From assembly GCF_030813235.1 (NCBI RefSeq), contig NZ_JAUSUB010000001.1, positions 62,001 through 126,000 on the forward strand: DNA of 64,000 bases. The letters run 5' to 3'. Shown here one piece after another: positions 1-7,967 of this stretch (positions are counted from its first letter, which is position 1; the number at the start of each line of letters is the position of its first letter). The notes under the pieces were generated by a model. It was not told where the DNA came from. It worked only from the letters and a program-made list of their open reading frames with translations, and ran no database searches. This stretch comes from Cytobacillus purgationiresistens (lineage in GTDB: Bacteria; Bacillota; Bacilli; Bacillales; Cytobacillaceae). The position numbers were made by a program, and so were the translations under genes.

Positions 1-1387
1 CAACCATTCGTTTAACCTTTTGTAAGACTTCTTCACCTGGCGTTACACTATCCGTGCTAGCTAAGAGAATCGTGACTGGTGCAAGTTGACCAGCTGGGTA
101 ATTTTCTTCTAAAAGCTCAAACCCTTGTCGTGAAGAAATATCCTCAGGGAAAGACTTTAACAGATTAAATGAATAATTAATCGTTGAAAAATTGAAAGCT
201 CCAATAAGAAATACAATAAGAAGTATTCCCGCAAACCAACTTGGACGTTTTACGACTTGTTTACTTACCCTATTCCAGAAATGATTTTTCTCTACTTTCG
301 TTTCCTCCATTTTTGGAACAAATGGCCAGAATGCCTTTCTGCCCATTAAAGCAAAGATACTTGGTATGAGTGTCAAACCTGCTAATAGAATGATGACGAC
401 AGCGATTGAGAAAACTGGCGCAAAATGATTATATGGCTCAAACACAGTAAAAAATAATGTCAGCATTGCAAGCAGGACTGTTCCACCGCTAAAGAATATC
501 GGTTCTGATACATGATGCATGGCCTCCTGCATTGACCCATATTTAGAGACATTCCTCCGTAATGCCTCTCGATATCTTGAAAAGACAAACAAGCTGTAGT
601 CTGTTAATACGGCAAACAATAAGACAAGCATGATTGAAACCGCAGATCCATCAACGGCGAACCATTCAGTTTTCCCTGCCAGTCCCAGCAATCTATCAAC
701 GATTGCATACACTACACCTGCAATAATTAATGGGGTGATGGCAAGCAATGGTGAACGATAGATAATGATTAAGATAATAAAAATTAAGGCAATGGTGCCT
801 ATCATAAGCACAAAATCCGCATTTCTGAAAATGGAGATTGTATCAGCTGATATACCAGCCGGACCGGTGATTTCAAATTGCAAATGATCAAGTCCCAGTA
901 TTTCAACCTGTTCACGTAATTGTTCCAATGTTTCATTTGCTTCATCTGATTCGAGTTCCGCTGTTAATGCTAAATTAAATATAAGTGTACTCCCGTCCTC
1001 AGAATACATTTCATCCTGGACTGAGGATGGGAATTTGTGGTATGGCAAAGCACTTGCAATATGATCTGGTCTCTCGTCTGATGCAAGCCAATTGCTAAAT
1101 GCTGTTATTTGTTCACGATCGGAAGAAGTAATCTCCTCTTCATTGTGAAAAACTAATAATGCAGTCAGCCCCTCATCGCTTGGGAACTCCTCCTTTTGTA
1201 ATTGAGCAGCAACCTCTGAAGGTAGATCCTGGCTCACGCTTTGTTCTTGACTCGTTCCGGAAAATTCTTTAGACCCTGGTGCTAAAATACTTAAAAATAT
1301 AGCAGCTGCTATCCAAGTAAAAATAACTATTTTCGCACCTTTTGAGCTGCTTGAGAATTTTACTAACTTTTGAATTTGGTTTTGCAT
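1..1387 (-). CDS. MMPL/RND family transporter, N-terminal part (cut by window edge)
   Basis: This is the N-terminal 460 or so residues of an MMPL-type membrane transporter of the YdfJ/YdgH kind; the C-terminus lies beyond base 1. The reading frame is open throughout. A first membrane segment follows the start (IVIFTWIAAAIFLSILAP), then an extracytoplasmic domain of about 150 residues, then a block of membrane helices including the family-typical AVLTDYSLFVFSRYREALR, then the start of a second repeat with its own helix and external loop. I chose ATG at 1387 because GAGGAG lies 9 bases upstream; an in-frame ATG at 1396 abuts that site and is less likely. Family members export lipids or drugs, or act in envelope stress. 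The substrate cannot be read from the sequence. Confidence 0.85.
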   Translation of the reverse strand, partial: MQNQIQKLVKFSSSSKGAKIVIFTWIAAAIFLSILAPGSKEFSGTSQEQSVSQDLPSEVAAQLQKEEFPSDEGLTALLVFHNEEEITSSDREQITAFSNWLASDERPDHIASALPYHKFPSSVQDEMYSEDGSTLIFNLALTAELESDEANETLEQLREQVEILGLDHLQFEITGPAGISADTISIFRNADFVLMIGTIALIFIILIIIYRSPLLAITPLIIAGVVYAIVDRLLGLAGKTEWFAVDGSAVSIMLVLLFAVLTDYSLFVFSRYREALRRNVSKYGSMQEAMHHVSEPIFFSGGTVLLAMLTLFFTVFEPYNHFAPVFSIAVVIILLAGLTLIPSIFALMGRKAFWPFVPKMEETKVEKNHFWNRVSKQVVKRPSWFAGILLIVFLIGAFNFSTINYSFNLLKSFPEDISSRQGFELLEENYPAGQLAPVTILLASTDSVTPGEEVLQKVKRMV

Positions 1388-1824
1388 AGGGCTCATCTCC
1401 TCTTGTACTAATAATAAAAATGAAATTTGAACGGAGGATGAACAAGAATTTACAATCTTACTTTCGAATGGGTTTGGTAATTCTTTTGCTCAAGAAATTT
1501 TTTTTTTGCTAATGGAGATTTATAGGGTGACGAAAGGCATATAGACGTTATATATGGCTTAATCTAGGAGAAGTATCCTTTTCTTCTTTCATATGTTAAG
1601 CTGTTTATGTCGGAATTTTCATTATAATATGGTGGGTTTTGCGTGAAATATGGAAAAAATAAGAACAAATTTATAAGGTGAAATGACGTCCTGAACAAGC
1701 CTTCCGTGATATGGAGATTTTGGGTGAAAAAATGAGACGCCATCTGACACAGAATTTGATCATAATCATTTCAATATGACTACATATACTTAGAAAAATT
1801 CATATGATAAAAGGAGAGAAGACG
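1388..1824. other. intergenic region, no gene recognised
   Basis: This stretch separates the divergent MMPL and DJ-1 genes and should hold both promoters. A very short plus-strand frame near 1440-1510 (beginning MNKNLQSYFRMG) ends in a T-rich run. It could be the stump of a MarR-type regulator, which often sits beside such transporters, but it is too short to call. Nothing else is recognisable. Confidence 0.4.
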
Positions 1825-2382
1825 ATGGAGGTTGCAATTGTTGCTTTTGATGAGTTTACAGATATAGATGTTTTTTTGCCATGGGATATTTTAAACCGTG
1901 TAAAGCTTCCTGGCTGGATTGTCCAAATATACGGGACAAGTGAAAGTCATATTTCTGTAACTGGTCTGACTGTCCCTGTTCATATGCCTATTGATGAGCT
2001 AAGCCATGCAGATGCAGTTTTGTTTGCTAGTGGTCCTGGGACGAGAAAGCTGTATCAGGATGAGCAATATTTGAAAAGAATCAATGTAAATCCGTCTGAA
2101 CAGCTCGTTACCTCCATGTGTTCAGGTGCTCTTCTCTTGGGCGCACTTGGTCTTTTAGATGGTAAAAGAGCTACCACTTATCCAACAGTTAAGGAAGAGC
2201 TGGCACAGTTTAATGTCAATATTGTCGAAGAATCACTTGTCGTCGAGAACAATATAGCCACTGCGGCGGGTTGTTTAGCTGCACAAGACCTATCATTTTG
2301 GATTATAGAGAAATTAACTAATGAAAATGTGAAAAATGAAGTTTGGCAGACCATTCAACCTATTGGCCAGAAACTAGCTTAG
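1825..2382 (+). CDS. DJ-1/PfpI family protein (GATase1-like)
   Basis: A 185-residue single-domain protein of the DJ-1/PfpI superfamily. The flavodoxin-like start (VAIVAFDEFTDIDVFLPWDIL) and the nucleophile elbow TSMCSGALLLGALGLLDGK, with the conserved cysteine in M-C-S-G, are visible, followed by RATTYPT as in the AraC-linked and isonitrile-hydratase-like branch. The length fits a stand-alone protein without a DNA-binding domain. ATG 1825 was chosen over ATG 1804 because AAAGGAG at 1810-1816 has good spacing to it. A broken RidA gene follows 25 bases downstream, and the two may once have been co-transcribed. The actual activity (hydratase, deglycase-like or chaperone) cannot be told from sequence. 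Confidence 0.8.
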   Translation: MEVAIVAFDEFTDIDVFLPWDILNRVKLPGWIVQIYGTSESHISVTGLTVPVHMPIDELSHADAVLFASGPGTRKLYQDEQYLKRINVNPSEQLVTSMCSGALLLGALGLLDGKRATTYPTVKEELAQFNVNIVEESLVVENNIATAAGCLAAQDLSFWIIEKLTNENVKNEVWQTIQPIGQKLA

Positions 2383-2407
2383 CGATTTGATTGGGGGTAT
2401 ATAAGGT

Positions 2408-2792
2408 TTGGAGAGAAAACGCATTTTTACGGGATTAACATGGGAATCGGCGGTTGGGTATTGCCGAGCCATAAAAATTGGCGACAGGATAGAAGTTGCT
2501 GGAACGACAGCAATGATTGACGGAAATATAGTAGGTAGGCGATCCATATGAGCAAACCAAATATATATTAAATACAATTAAAGCAGCAATAGAGGAATTA
2601 GGTGCTGACCTAACAGATGTAGTGAGAACTCGAATGTTTGTAACAGATATATCCCAATGGGACGAAATAGGAGATGCGCATGGCGAATTCTTTAAAGACA
2701 TTCAACCAGCAGCTACGATGGTTGAAGTAAAAGCACTCATTGATCCGCTACTTCTTGTTGAAATAGAAGCTGAAGCCATTATCACCGACTAA
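2408..2792 (+). pseudogene. RidA/YjgF family protein, frameshifted
   Basis: Translation from TTG 2408 gives a RidA-like N-terminal part (GDRIEVAGTTAMIDGNIVG) that hits a stop at the TGA near 2548. In the next frame the family sequence resumes at GDPYEQTKYILNTIKAAIEE and continues through DVVRTRMFVTDISQWDEIG to PAATMVEVKALIDPLLLVEIEAEAI. The break is one base out of phase near 2535-2541. RidA proteins hydrolyse reactive enamine/imine intermediates. The C-terminal active-site arginine region (RTRMFVTD) and the final strand are intact, so the lesion looks recent or is a sequencing error. The start is uncertain because no strong ribosome site is seen. Confidence 0.8.
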
Positions 2793-2972
2793 ACCAAGAA
2801 ACTACATCTTCAGCAATCAAAGTGGAGTTCCTGGTTAGGATAAGCAATATATTAACAAACAAAATCAACAATCATTAAAAACCATGTGAGAAGTTCTTAC
2901 AAATTTCATGCAAGTTGAAAAAATCACCTGTATATTTAATATAAGATCCTAAGCCCCACTTGGGAGGAAGAT

Positions 2973-3012
2973 CCGGAGAAGAATAAATATTCTTCCCGGG
3001 CTTTTTTTTTTG
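2973..3012. terminator. rho-independent terminator
   Basis: An inverted repeat, CCGG-AGAAGAATA on the left and TATTCTTC-CCGG on the right, has a 2-base loop and is followed by a run of ten or more T. It sits between the plus-strand RidA remnant and the minus-strand sirtuin remnant and would end transcription from the left. Confidence 0.75.
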
Positions 3013-3065
3013 AGACGGATGGGAGGAGGCGTGTATCAATCCAGGAGCAACCAAAAGGGTTCACC

Positions 3066-3780
3066 TTATTCTTCGATAGCTGCTTCAATCTCCATTAGAA
3101 CTTCACCGATTTTCCGTTTATGAATCACGAGGTCTGCGTACAAATCAAAATCAGTTGGTTCTTGATTCACAATGACAAGCCTTGCCCCATTTTCCTTTGC
3201 TATTAATGGAAATTGATTAGCTGGAGTGACAGTTAATGAGGATCCGAGGACGATGATTAACTCGGCTTTCTCAGCTTCATCATAAGCCATTTGAAAAGCA
3301 TCGGTGGGTAATGATTCACCAAAGAGGACGACGGAAGGCCGTAATATTCCACCACATTCGCATTGATAGTCTTGGTGCATATACTTTTCACTGCTATATT
3401 CTTTGCTGCAGGACTGACAATGCAGTTTTTGTAAGGTACCATGAAGCTCCGCGACCCGAACAGATCCAGCTTCACCATGAAATCCATCAACGTTTTGCGT
3501 AATGATGGAATGAATCAGCTCCTCCTGTTCCCATTTAGCTAATATAGTATGACCTTGATGGGGTCTATACCTCTTAATCCCCACCACTCTTTCTTTATAA
3601 AAATCAATAAATTCCTCGATATTATGATTTAAAGCCTCGGTTACTCGCTAGCTGGCTAGGGTCTTTTTGCTTCCAGAGTCCAGTTGATGAGCGGAAATCA
3701 GGGAGGCCGCTCTCAGTTGACATGCCGGCGCCTGTGAAGACGACCGTGTAATTTGAGTTTAAGAGCCATTCTTTTAACAA
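3066..3780 (-). pseudogene. NAD-dependent protein deacylase (sirtuin, SrtN/CobB-like), frameshifted
   Basis: The first part, from TTG 3780, reads [20 protein letters not shown] followed by [15 protein letters not shown], the Rossmann NAD-binding start of sirtuins. It then runs out of frame near 3640-3650. The rest resumes as [21 protein letters not shown] and continues with ITQNVDGFHGEAGS (catalytic histidine in ELHG), two zinc cysteine pairs (CQSC and CECGG) and LGSSLTVTPANQFP. The joined product would be about 237 residues, the usual sirtuin length, so a single-base insertion is the only lesion seen. An internal start at 3587 could at most give a 173-residue fragment without the first NAD motif, which would not be active. 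Confidence 0.85.
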
Positions 3781-3814
3781 AAATAATCACTCACTTTCAG
3801 CTGTTTACTCTATT

Positions 3815-3852
3815 ATAGAGAAAAACCTGCTCCAACAGTAAACGAGCAGGTC
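3815..3852 (-). terminator. rho-independent terminator after the camelysin remnant
   Basis: On the minus strand the arms ACCTGCTCG and GAGCAGGT pair across a 10-base loop and are followed by TTTTTCT. It lies just past the end of the camelysin-like gene. Confidence 0.75.
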
Positions 3853-3863
3853 CATAAATAATA

Positions 3864-4458
3864 TTATTCGTTTTCGTAATATTCTCCAGTTGTTTGCTCT
3901 GCATTAAATGTCCAGTTGACCCGGAGCTTGCCCCTTGGAATTGGTTTTGATTTTCGCCATTATCAACAAATTCGAAAAGAACAAACATCTTTTCTTTTTC
4001 ACCAGCAGATATGCCATCAGGAATTTGTTCGTTGCCCACAAAGGTATCAATTGCAGCGATATCAGGCTGCTGGGTTTGTAAATCATATAGTGTAGTTTCT
4101 ACGATAGGTACTGTCGCACTGCTGGTATTATACATAATTGTTACTTCAATATGATTGCCGAAGTCATCAACATTATCAGTCTTTGCATCCTCTACAATAT
4201 ATTGCGTGTCGAGCAGCACCTTGTGAATATCGAGTGATCCATTATTCTCTAAAGTAAATTCGCGATAAACTTCATCGCCTGGCTTAATATTATCAATATT
4301 TACAACAAAATCTGGATTGACTGCTAAATCGAGTGTTCCAGCAGCAAATGTGTTTTGCGTTGCGAAGGTATCACTGAAATAGGCGTATGTCCCACCGCTA
4401 TTAAGTGAAAGTCCAAGTGCAGCAGTCATTAAGTTTTTCTCGTGAATTTAAATTTCAT
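3864..4458 (-). pseudogene. camelysin/TasA family secreted protein, two frameshifts
   Basis: ATG 4458 follows a good ribosome site (GGAGGAAGACAA) and starts MKFKFTRK. The frame then breaks in a run of five A: adding one A restores RKNLMTAALGLSLNSGGTYA, the signal-peptide region, followed by YFSDTFATQNTFAAGTLDLA, the hallmark of the CalY/TasA family. A second break near 3920 separates NQFQGAS from the family C-terminus NWTFNAEQTTGEYYENE and its stop at 3864-3866. TasA/CalY proteins are exported, cleaved by SipW and form matrix fibres or act as surface metalloproteins. The neighbouring sipW is also broken, so this export pair appears dead in this sequence. Confidence 0.85.
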
Positions 4459-4607
4459 TTGTCTTCCTCCTGTTTTTTAAAAAGTTAATATGTATTCACT
4501 CTCTATTTGAAATGAGGCAGAGCCTGGTTTCAAGCACGGTAATCATGGAACTCAAATGTAGGTGACTTTATGGCTATACAACAGAATAATAGAGAGAAAT
4601 AGCTTTA

Positions 4608-4999
4608 TTAAACGGCTTCTTGAACCATTGTTTCTTCCTCTCTGGGAAAGCTTGAGAGCAATAGTATGATACCCGGAATAATCAGCAGGGCTGCTGTGCC
4701 TTCTTTAGATTGGGCAACGCTAAGTAAATACCCGATATATGGAATCGTGATGCCGGAATATTGACCGACAACATCGAAGGCGGGAACAGTCCATAAGTCA
4801 GCTCCATTATTGTTATCGCCTTTTGTTTTATAGGTAGTCCCTCCATTTTTAATAGATACTTCCTCAATTCGGTGAGTGACAAGCTGATTATCTTATCTCC
4901 AGCCTGATAAGTTTTCGGGTCCTTCTTAGTCTCAATAGCAATAACTGATCCAGTCATGAACGTAGGCTCCATCGACCCTGATAAGCCGATCGTTAGAAG
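4608..4999 (-). pseudogene. sipW: signal peptidase I, SipW type, truncated and frameshifted
   Basis: The catalytic-serine region is present as LSGSMEPTFMTGSVIAIE followed by YQAGDKII. The frame then shifts near 4880, after which the family sequence goes on as LVTHRIEEV, TYKTKGDNNNGADLWTVPA, GQYSGITIPYIGYLLS and a C-terminal membrane helix (ALLIIPGIILLLSSF), ending at 4608. The N-terminal membrane anchor before the catalytic box is missing: upstream of about 4999 the sequence no longer resembles a signal peptidase. SipW-type enzymes carry the Ser and an HR motif as here and process TasA-like proteins, which fits the camelysin relative immediately downstream. Confidence 0.8.
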
Positions 5000-5147
5000 C
5001 CAGCATATTTTAACCGCTCAAGGACATGCATTTATTGAATTCGGCATAGAGCTTAGTAAAATGATGCAATTAACCAATGAGGAAACAATCGATTTTTATC
5101 GGGGTAAGAAAAATCACTATATGGAATATTCATTAAAATCACTGTGA
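5000..5147 (+). other. possible remnant of a plus-strand gene
   Basis: A plus-strand frame reads QHILTAQGHAFIEFGIEL and continues ELSKMMQLTNEETIDFYRGK, ending at 5147. It has a protein-like composition but starts inside the sipW remnant and has no ribosome site of its own. It may be the C-terminal tail of another gene brought next to sipW by the deletion that removed the sipW anchor. I do not recognise the family. Confidence 0.3.
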
Positions 5148-5176
5148 TGGTCAAGTCTCTGAATAAGAGGAAATAT

Positions 5177-5231
5177 ATACAGAAAATTGCCTTCACTTAT
5201 CCAGGGATAGGAGATTGGCAATCTTCTGTAT
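5177..5231. repeat. long imperfect hairpin
   Basis: Two 15-base arms (5177-5191 and 5217-5231) are inverted copies with one mismatch, with core ACAGAA..TTGCC against GGCAA..TTCTGT. The 25-base centre contains a smaller TTATCC/GGATAG pair. It lies 15 bases past the end of ebrB and could act as a terminator or mRNA-stabilising hairpin, although no clear T-run follows on either strand. Confidence 0.55.
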
Positions 5232-5245
5232 GTGTTAACTTCATC

Positions 5246-5614
5246 CTAAACTTGCTGGCTCCTTTCAGACTCAACTGGCGATTCCATAGAAGCATCCTTA
5301 TTAGATGCGTTTAATAAAACGACACCGCCAATTATAAGAGATAGCCCAGCAAAAGTGAGAATATTAAATGGATCATTCCAAATCATCACACCGATCAAGG
5401 CAGTCAGGGCTGTACCAACTCCTGACCAAATAGCGTATGCTAAGCTCAACGGTAACGTTTTTAAACAAAGAGATAATGAGTAGAAGGATAATCCATATCC
5501 AAGCAGTACCCCAACGGAAGGGAGAAGGACAGTAAAGCCTTCCGATAGTTTAAGCATAGTTGTCGCGAATACTTCAAAAACAATTGAAAATGATAAGAAT
5601 AGATAGCCTTTCAC
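5246..5614 (-). CDS. ebrB: SMR family efflux protein, EbrB-like subunit
   Basis: A 122-residue small multidrug resistance protein with four membrane helices. Helix 1 contains the essential glutamate (FSIVFEVFATTMLKLSEGF), and the helix 3 region has SLAYAIWSGVGTALTALIG. I chose GTG 5614, which has GGGAGG at the right distance; an ATG at 5629 has no ribosome site. It is longer than its partner, with a polar tail of about 18 residues after the last helix. Together with the gene just upstream it should form a heteromeric proton-driven exporter of cationic drugs or dyes, as EbrA/EbrB do in Bacillus subtilis. Confidence 0.85.
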   Translation of the reverse strand: MKGYLFLSFSIVFEVFATTMLKLSEGFTVLLPSVGVLLGYGLSFYSLSLCLKTLPLSLAYAIWSGVGTALTALIGVMIWNDPFNILTFAGLSLIIGGVVLLNASNKDASMESPVESERSQQV

Positions 5615-5632
5615 AAGAATGCCTCCCATTAT

Positions 5633-5962
5633 TTAGTGCACTCCGCCATTTGCAAGATTAAGCATAATGACTCCGCCGATAATTAAAATTAATCCACATA
5701 CTTTTTTAGAATTGATTCCTTCTTTATAAATAAAAATGCCAACGAGAGCAGTAAGGGCTGTCCCTAATCCAGCCCAAATGGCGTAGGCCGTCCCTAAAGG
5801 GAGAGTTTGCAGCGTTAATGATAATGCGTAAAAAGCAATTCCGTATCCAACGATGACACCTATCGAAGGCAGTAATTTCTTAAATCCTTGTGTTGCTTTT
5901 AACATAGAGCTCCCAAATACTTCGAAAATAATTGCGATGCCTAATAATAAAAATGGATTCAT
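5633..5962 (-). CDS. ebrA: SMR family efflux protein, EbrA-like subunit
   Basis: A 109-residue protein with four membrane helices, the usual SMR length. The conserved glutamate lies in IAIIFEVFGSSMLKATQGF, and the signature is GTAYAIWAGLGTALTALVG. ATG 5962 follows AGGAGGATATAC, an excellent ribosome site. The gene lies between a tetR-type regulator (10 bases upstream) and ebrB (18 bases downstream), so the three form one operon. Paired SMR genes of this kind usually need both subunits for transport. Confidence 0.85.
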   Translation of the reverse strand: MNPFLLLGIAIIFEVFGSSMLKATQGFKKLLPSIGVIVGYGIAFYALSLTLQTLPLGTAYAIWAGLGTALTALVGIFIYKEGINSKKVCGLILIIGGVIMLNLANGGVH

Positions 5963-5972
5963 GTATATCCTC

Positions 5973-6512
5973 CTATTTGGTCATATCCAGTAATCTCTGT
6001 ATAACTTGTTCCCGTAAATCGCCTTTTATTGGGGCGATTTGATACATTTCGGAAAAATACAAACCGTCGATCGCTAATCTAATAATGGTTGAGTCGACTG
6101 GATCGAGTCCGTCATTCATGATCTGTGTTTGAATCGATTGATAAAGTTCATCGATGCTTCCTTGCAAATCTTGATCAAGAAAAGAATTGGCAACGATCCC
6201 GACATTCAACTTGGCATGATGATCAAGATCCCATTTTGAAAGCTCGATTAATGCCCGTGAATATCTTCCTTTTTCAACAGGGTCTTTCTCTGCCTGTAAA
6301 AGGAATCGTTCATTAAAATCTTCAAAGATATATAAAGCCAAGGCTTTCAACAAAGCCTCTTTATTTGGAAAATGATATAATAATCCTCCTTTACTAATTC
6401 CTGCAGATTTTGCAACTGCATCTAATGTCAGTGAGTAAATGTCATTCGAGAGTATAAATTCTGTTGCAGATTTTAAAATGAGCAGTCGTTTCATATTTGC
6501 TTTTGAATCCAT
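5973..6512 (-). CDS. TetR family transcriptional regulator of the ebrAB operon
   Basis: A 179-residue regulator with an N-terminal TetR DNA-binding domain (residues 10-55): ILKSATEFILSNDIYSLTLD followed by AVAKSAGISKGGLLYHFPNK, the typical helix-turn-helix ending in the YHFPNKE box. The remainder is a helical ligand-binding domain. It is the first gene of the operon with ebrA and ebrB. A near-perfect palindrome 19 bases before its start is a ready operator, so autoregulated repression relieved by a cationic drug is the natural model. This is inference from family and context. Confidence 0.9.
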   Translation of the reverse strand: MDSKANMKRLLILKSATEFILSNDIYSLTLDAVAKSAGISKGGLLYHFPNKEALLKALALYIFEDFNERFLLQAEKDPVEKGRYSRALIELSKWDLDHHAKLNVGIVANSFLDQDLQGSIDELYQSIQTQIMNDGLDPVDSTIIRLAIDGLYFSEMYQIAPIKGDLREQVIQRLLDMTK

Positions 6513-6530
6513 GTCATCACGCCTTTTTTT

Positions 6531-6550
6531 AAAACCGTCTGGACGGTTTT
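6531..6550. promoter_or_regulatory. TetR-type operator palindrome
   Basis: Arms AAAACCGTC and GACGGTTTT flank a 2-base centre, a perfect 9+9 inverted repeat directly upstream of the tetR-ebrA-ebrB operon. Sites of the form ACCGTC(N)GACGGT are typical of TetR-family repressors that control SMR pumps. Confidence 0.75.
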
Positions 6551-7161
6551 TTTTTGTATATTGAATTTATCATTATGTTTGGTGCATTGTCAATTTATAT
6601 TTTTCCCCTTTGACAATGAGCTGTGTTACAGTCTATTCAGAGAAATGTAAAAAACAAAGCAAAAAAAAGAGCCTTTAAGGCTCAAGAAGCAAACTGGTAA
6701 GTTAGCAAAAAGTGATTTTATTAATTACATGATTATCATATGCCATATGGACAAGTCGGTGATTGGTTAATTGAATAAAACTCAGATGAGATGCCATAAA
6801 GTCGAATTCGAAAAGGAACACTAAGTGAATTGTAAGAAAAGTTGATATAATTACAAAGGGACTGTACCTTCGACGGTTATTAATCGTCTTAGCACAGTCC
6901 CTATTAAAAAAGGGGGGGATATTGTTTGTCCTAGCTGTAATTATAGTATAGACAAAATATATTAAGAAGATATGAACACAAGATGACCAAATGGTTAAAT
7001 AAAATTGAGATTTTGTAACAGATTCCGCGCCTAAAGCAGGTCAGATCTGAGCACGTCGTCTTCGCTATTCGATTTGCCCATCATTATTGTCTAGCCAATT
7101 GACGTGAAACAATCGCATGGGGATTTTCGATTAACGATATGAAATGATAATGAAGGGTTGA
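6551..7161. other. gene-less stretch with two hairpins
   Basis: No gene is evident. At 6669-6683 GAGCCTT and AAGGCTC pair next to an A-run, a terminator shape for the minus strand. At 6857-6902 the arms AGGGACTGT and ACAGTCCCT enclose an inner CGACG/TCGTC pair. A minus-strand frame between these (about 6690-6830) reads LTNHRLVHMAYDNHVINKIT and then stops before the first hairpin. It could be the tail of a lost gene, but I cannot name it. Confidence 0.4.
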
Positions 7162-7746
7162 GTGAAGCGTATGAGTATCATTTGTTTAATTAGACATGGG
7201 GAAACCGATTGGAATGCTGCAGGGAGAATACAAGGTAGAACTGATATTCCTTTAAACCTTAAAGGGGTGGAACAAGCTAAGCAATGTGGAAAGCATCTAT
7301 CTGCTAATGCAGCAGACATGATTATTGCCAGTCCATTAACAAGAGCGAAACAAACAGCAGAAATTATACAGAAGGAAGTGAATCTTCCTCTTGTGTTTAT
7401 GGATGATTTTATTGAAAGATGCTTTGGGGAAGCAGAAGGGATGACATTCGATGATCGCCGGAGTCATTTTCCTGATGGAAACATCCCTGACCTAGAATCA
7501 ATAGAAACGTTAACCTCACGTGTGATGGATGGGATAAAGAAAATAAACAACAACTATCCAGGTGAAAAGCTTTTACTTGTGGCCCATGGGGCTGTGATCA
7601 ATGCGATTTTATCTCATTTGTCTGCAGGGGAAATTGGTTCGGGAAAGACCAGACTTATGAATGCATGCTTCAGCAACATTCACTTCAAGGATGAAAAGTG
7701 GCTAGTCCATAATTTCAACCAAGTCTCACATTTAAAGGCAGATTAA
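7162..7746 (+). CDS. histidine phosphatase family protein (phosphoglycerate mutase-like)
   Basis: A protein of about 190 residues of the histidine phosphatase superfamily. The phosphorylated-histidine motif is LIRHGETDWNAAGRIQGRTD (RHG near residue 11). Further marks are ASPLTRAKQTAEII, the second catalytic segment FGEAEGM and LLLVAHGAVI with the second histidine. The length and sequence suit the broad-specificity YhfR/PspA-like branch rather than glycolytic mutases. The start is either GTG 7162 or ATG 7171; AAGGG at 7153 is closer to the GTG. It stands alone between two gene-poor stretches. Confidence 0.85.
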   Translation: MKRMSIICLIRHGETDWNAAGRIQGRTDIPLNLKGVEQAKQCGKHLSANAADMIIASPLTRAKQTAEIIQKEVNLPLVFMDDFIERCFGEAEGMTFDDRRSHFPDGNIPDLESIETLTSRVMDGIKKINNNYPGEKLLLVAHGAVINAILSHLSAGEIGSGKTRLMNACFSNIHFKDEKWLVHNFNQVSHLKAD

Positions 7747-7906
7747 CGGACTTCTGAGCTCTTTACTGAGTCAGAGTCTAAGTCTGTAATGAAATCAAGA
7801 TTGCTCTCTTTACACCTTTTTAAAGATCATTACTCACTAATTTGATTTTTTAGAGAATTATATTAAAAAAATGAAGGAATTTTCTCACTAATAATCGTAT
7901 ATAGTA

Positions 7907-7937
7907 TATTATCGGAATTAATAAGGAATATTTCCTT
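7907..7937. promoter_or_regulatory. candidate operator upstream of the M20/AbgT module
   Basis: The sequence contains TATTATCGGAATTA at 7907-7920 followed by AAGGAA-TAT-TTCCTT at 7923-7937, a perfect 6+6 inverted repeat. An element related to the first part, TTCCGATAATA, occurs in inverse orientation before the AbgT gene. The shared half-site suggests one regulator for both promoters, plausibly the winged-helix protein encoded between them. Confidence 0.45.
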
Positions 7938-7967
7938 AATTAATCATTTAAAAAGGAGAGACAGTCT

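Noticed and set aside
2374-2701. Minus-strand frames opposite the RidA remnant
   Set aside because: They are antisense shadows; the plus-strand RidA motifs explain the region.
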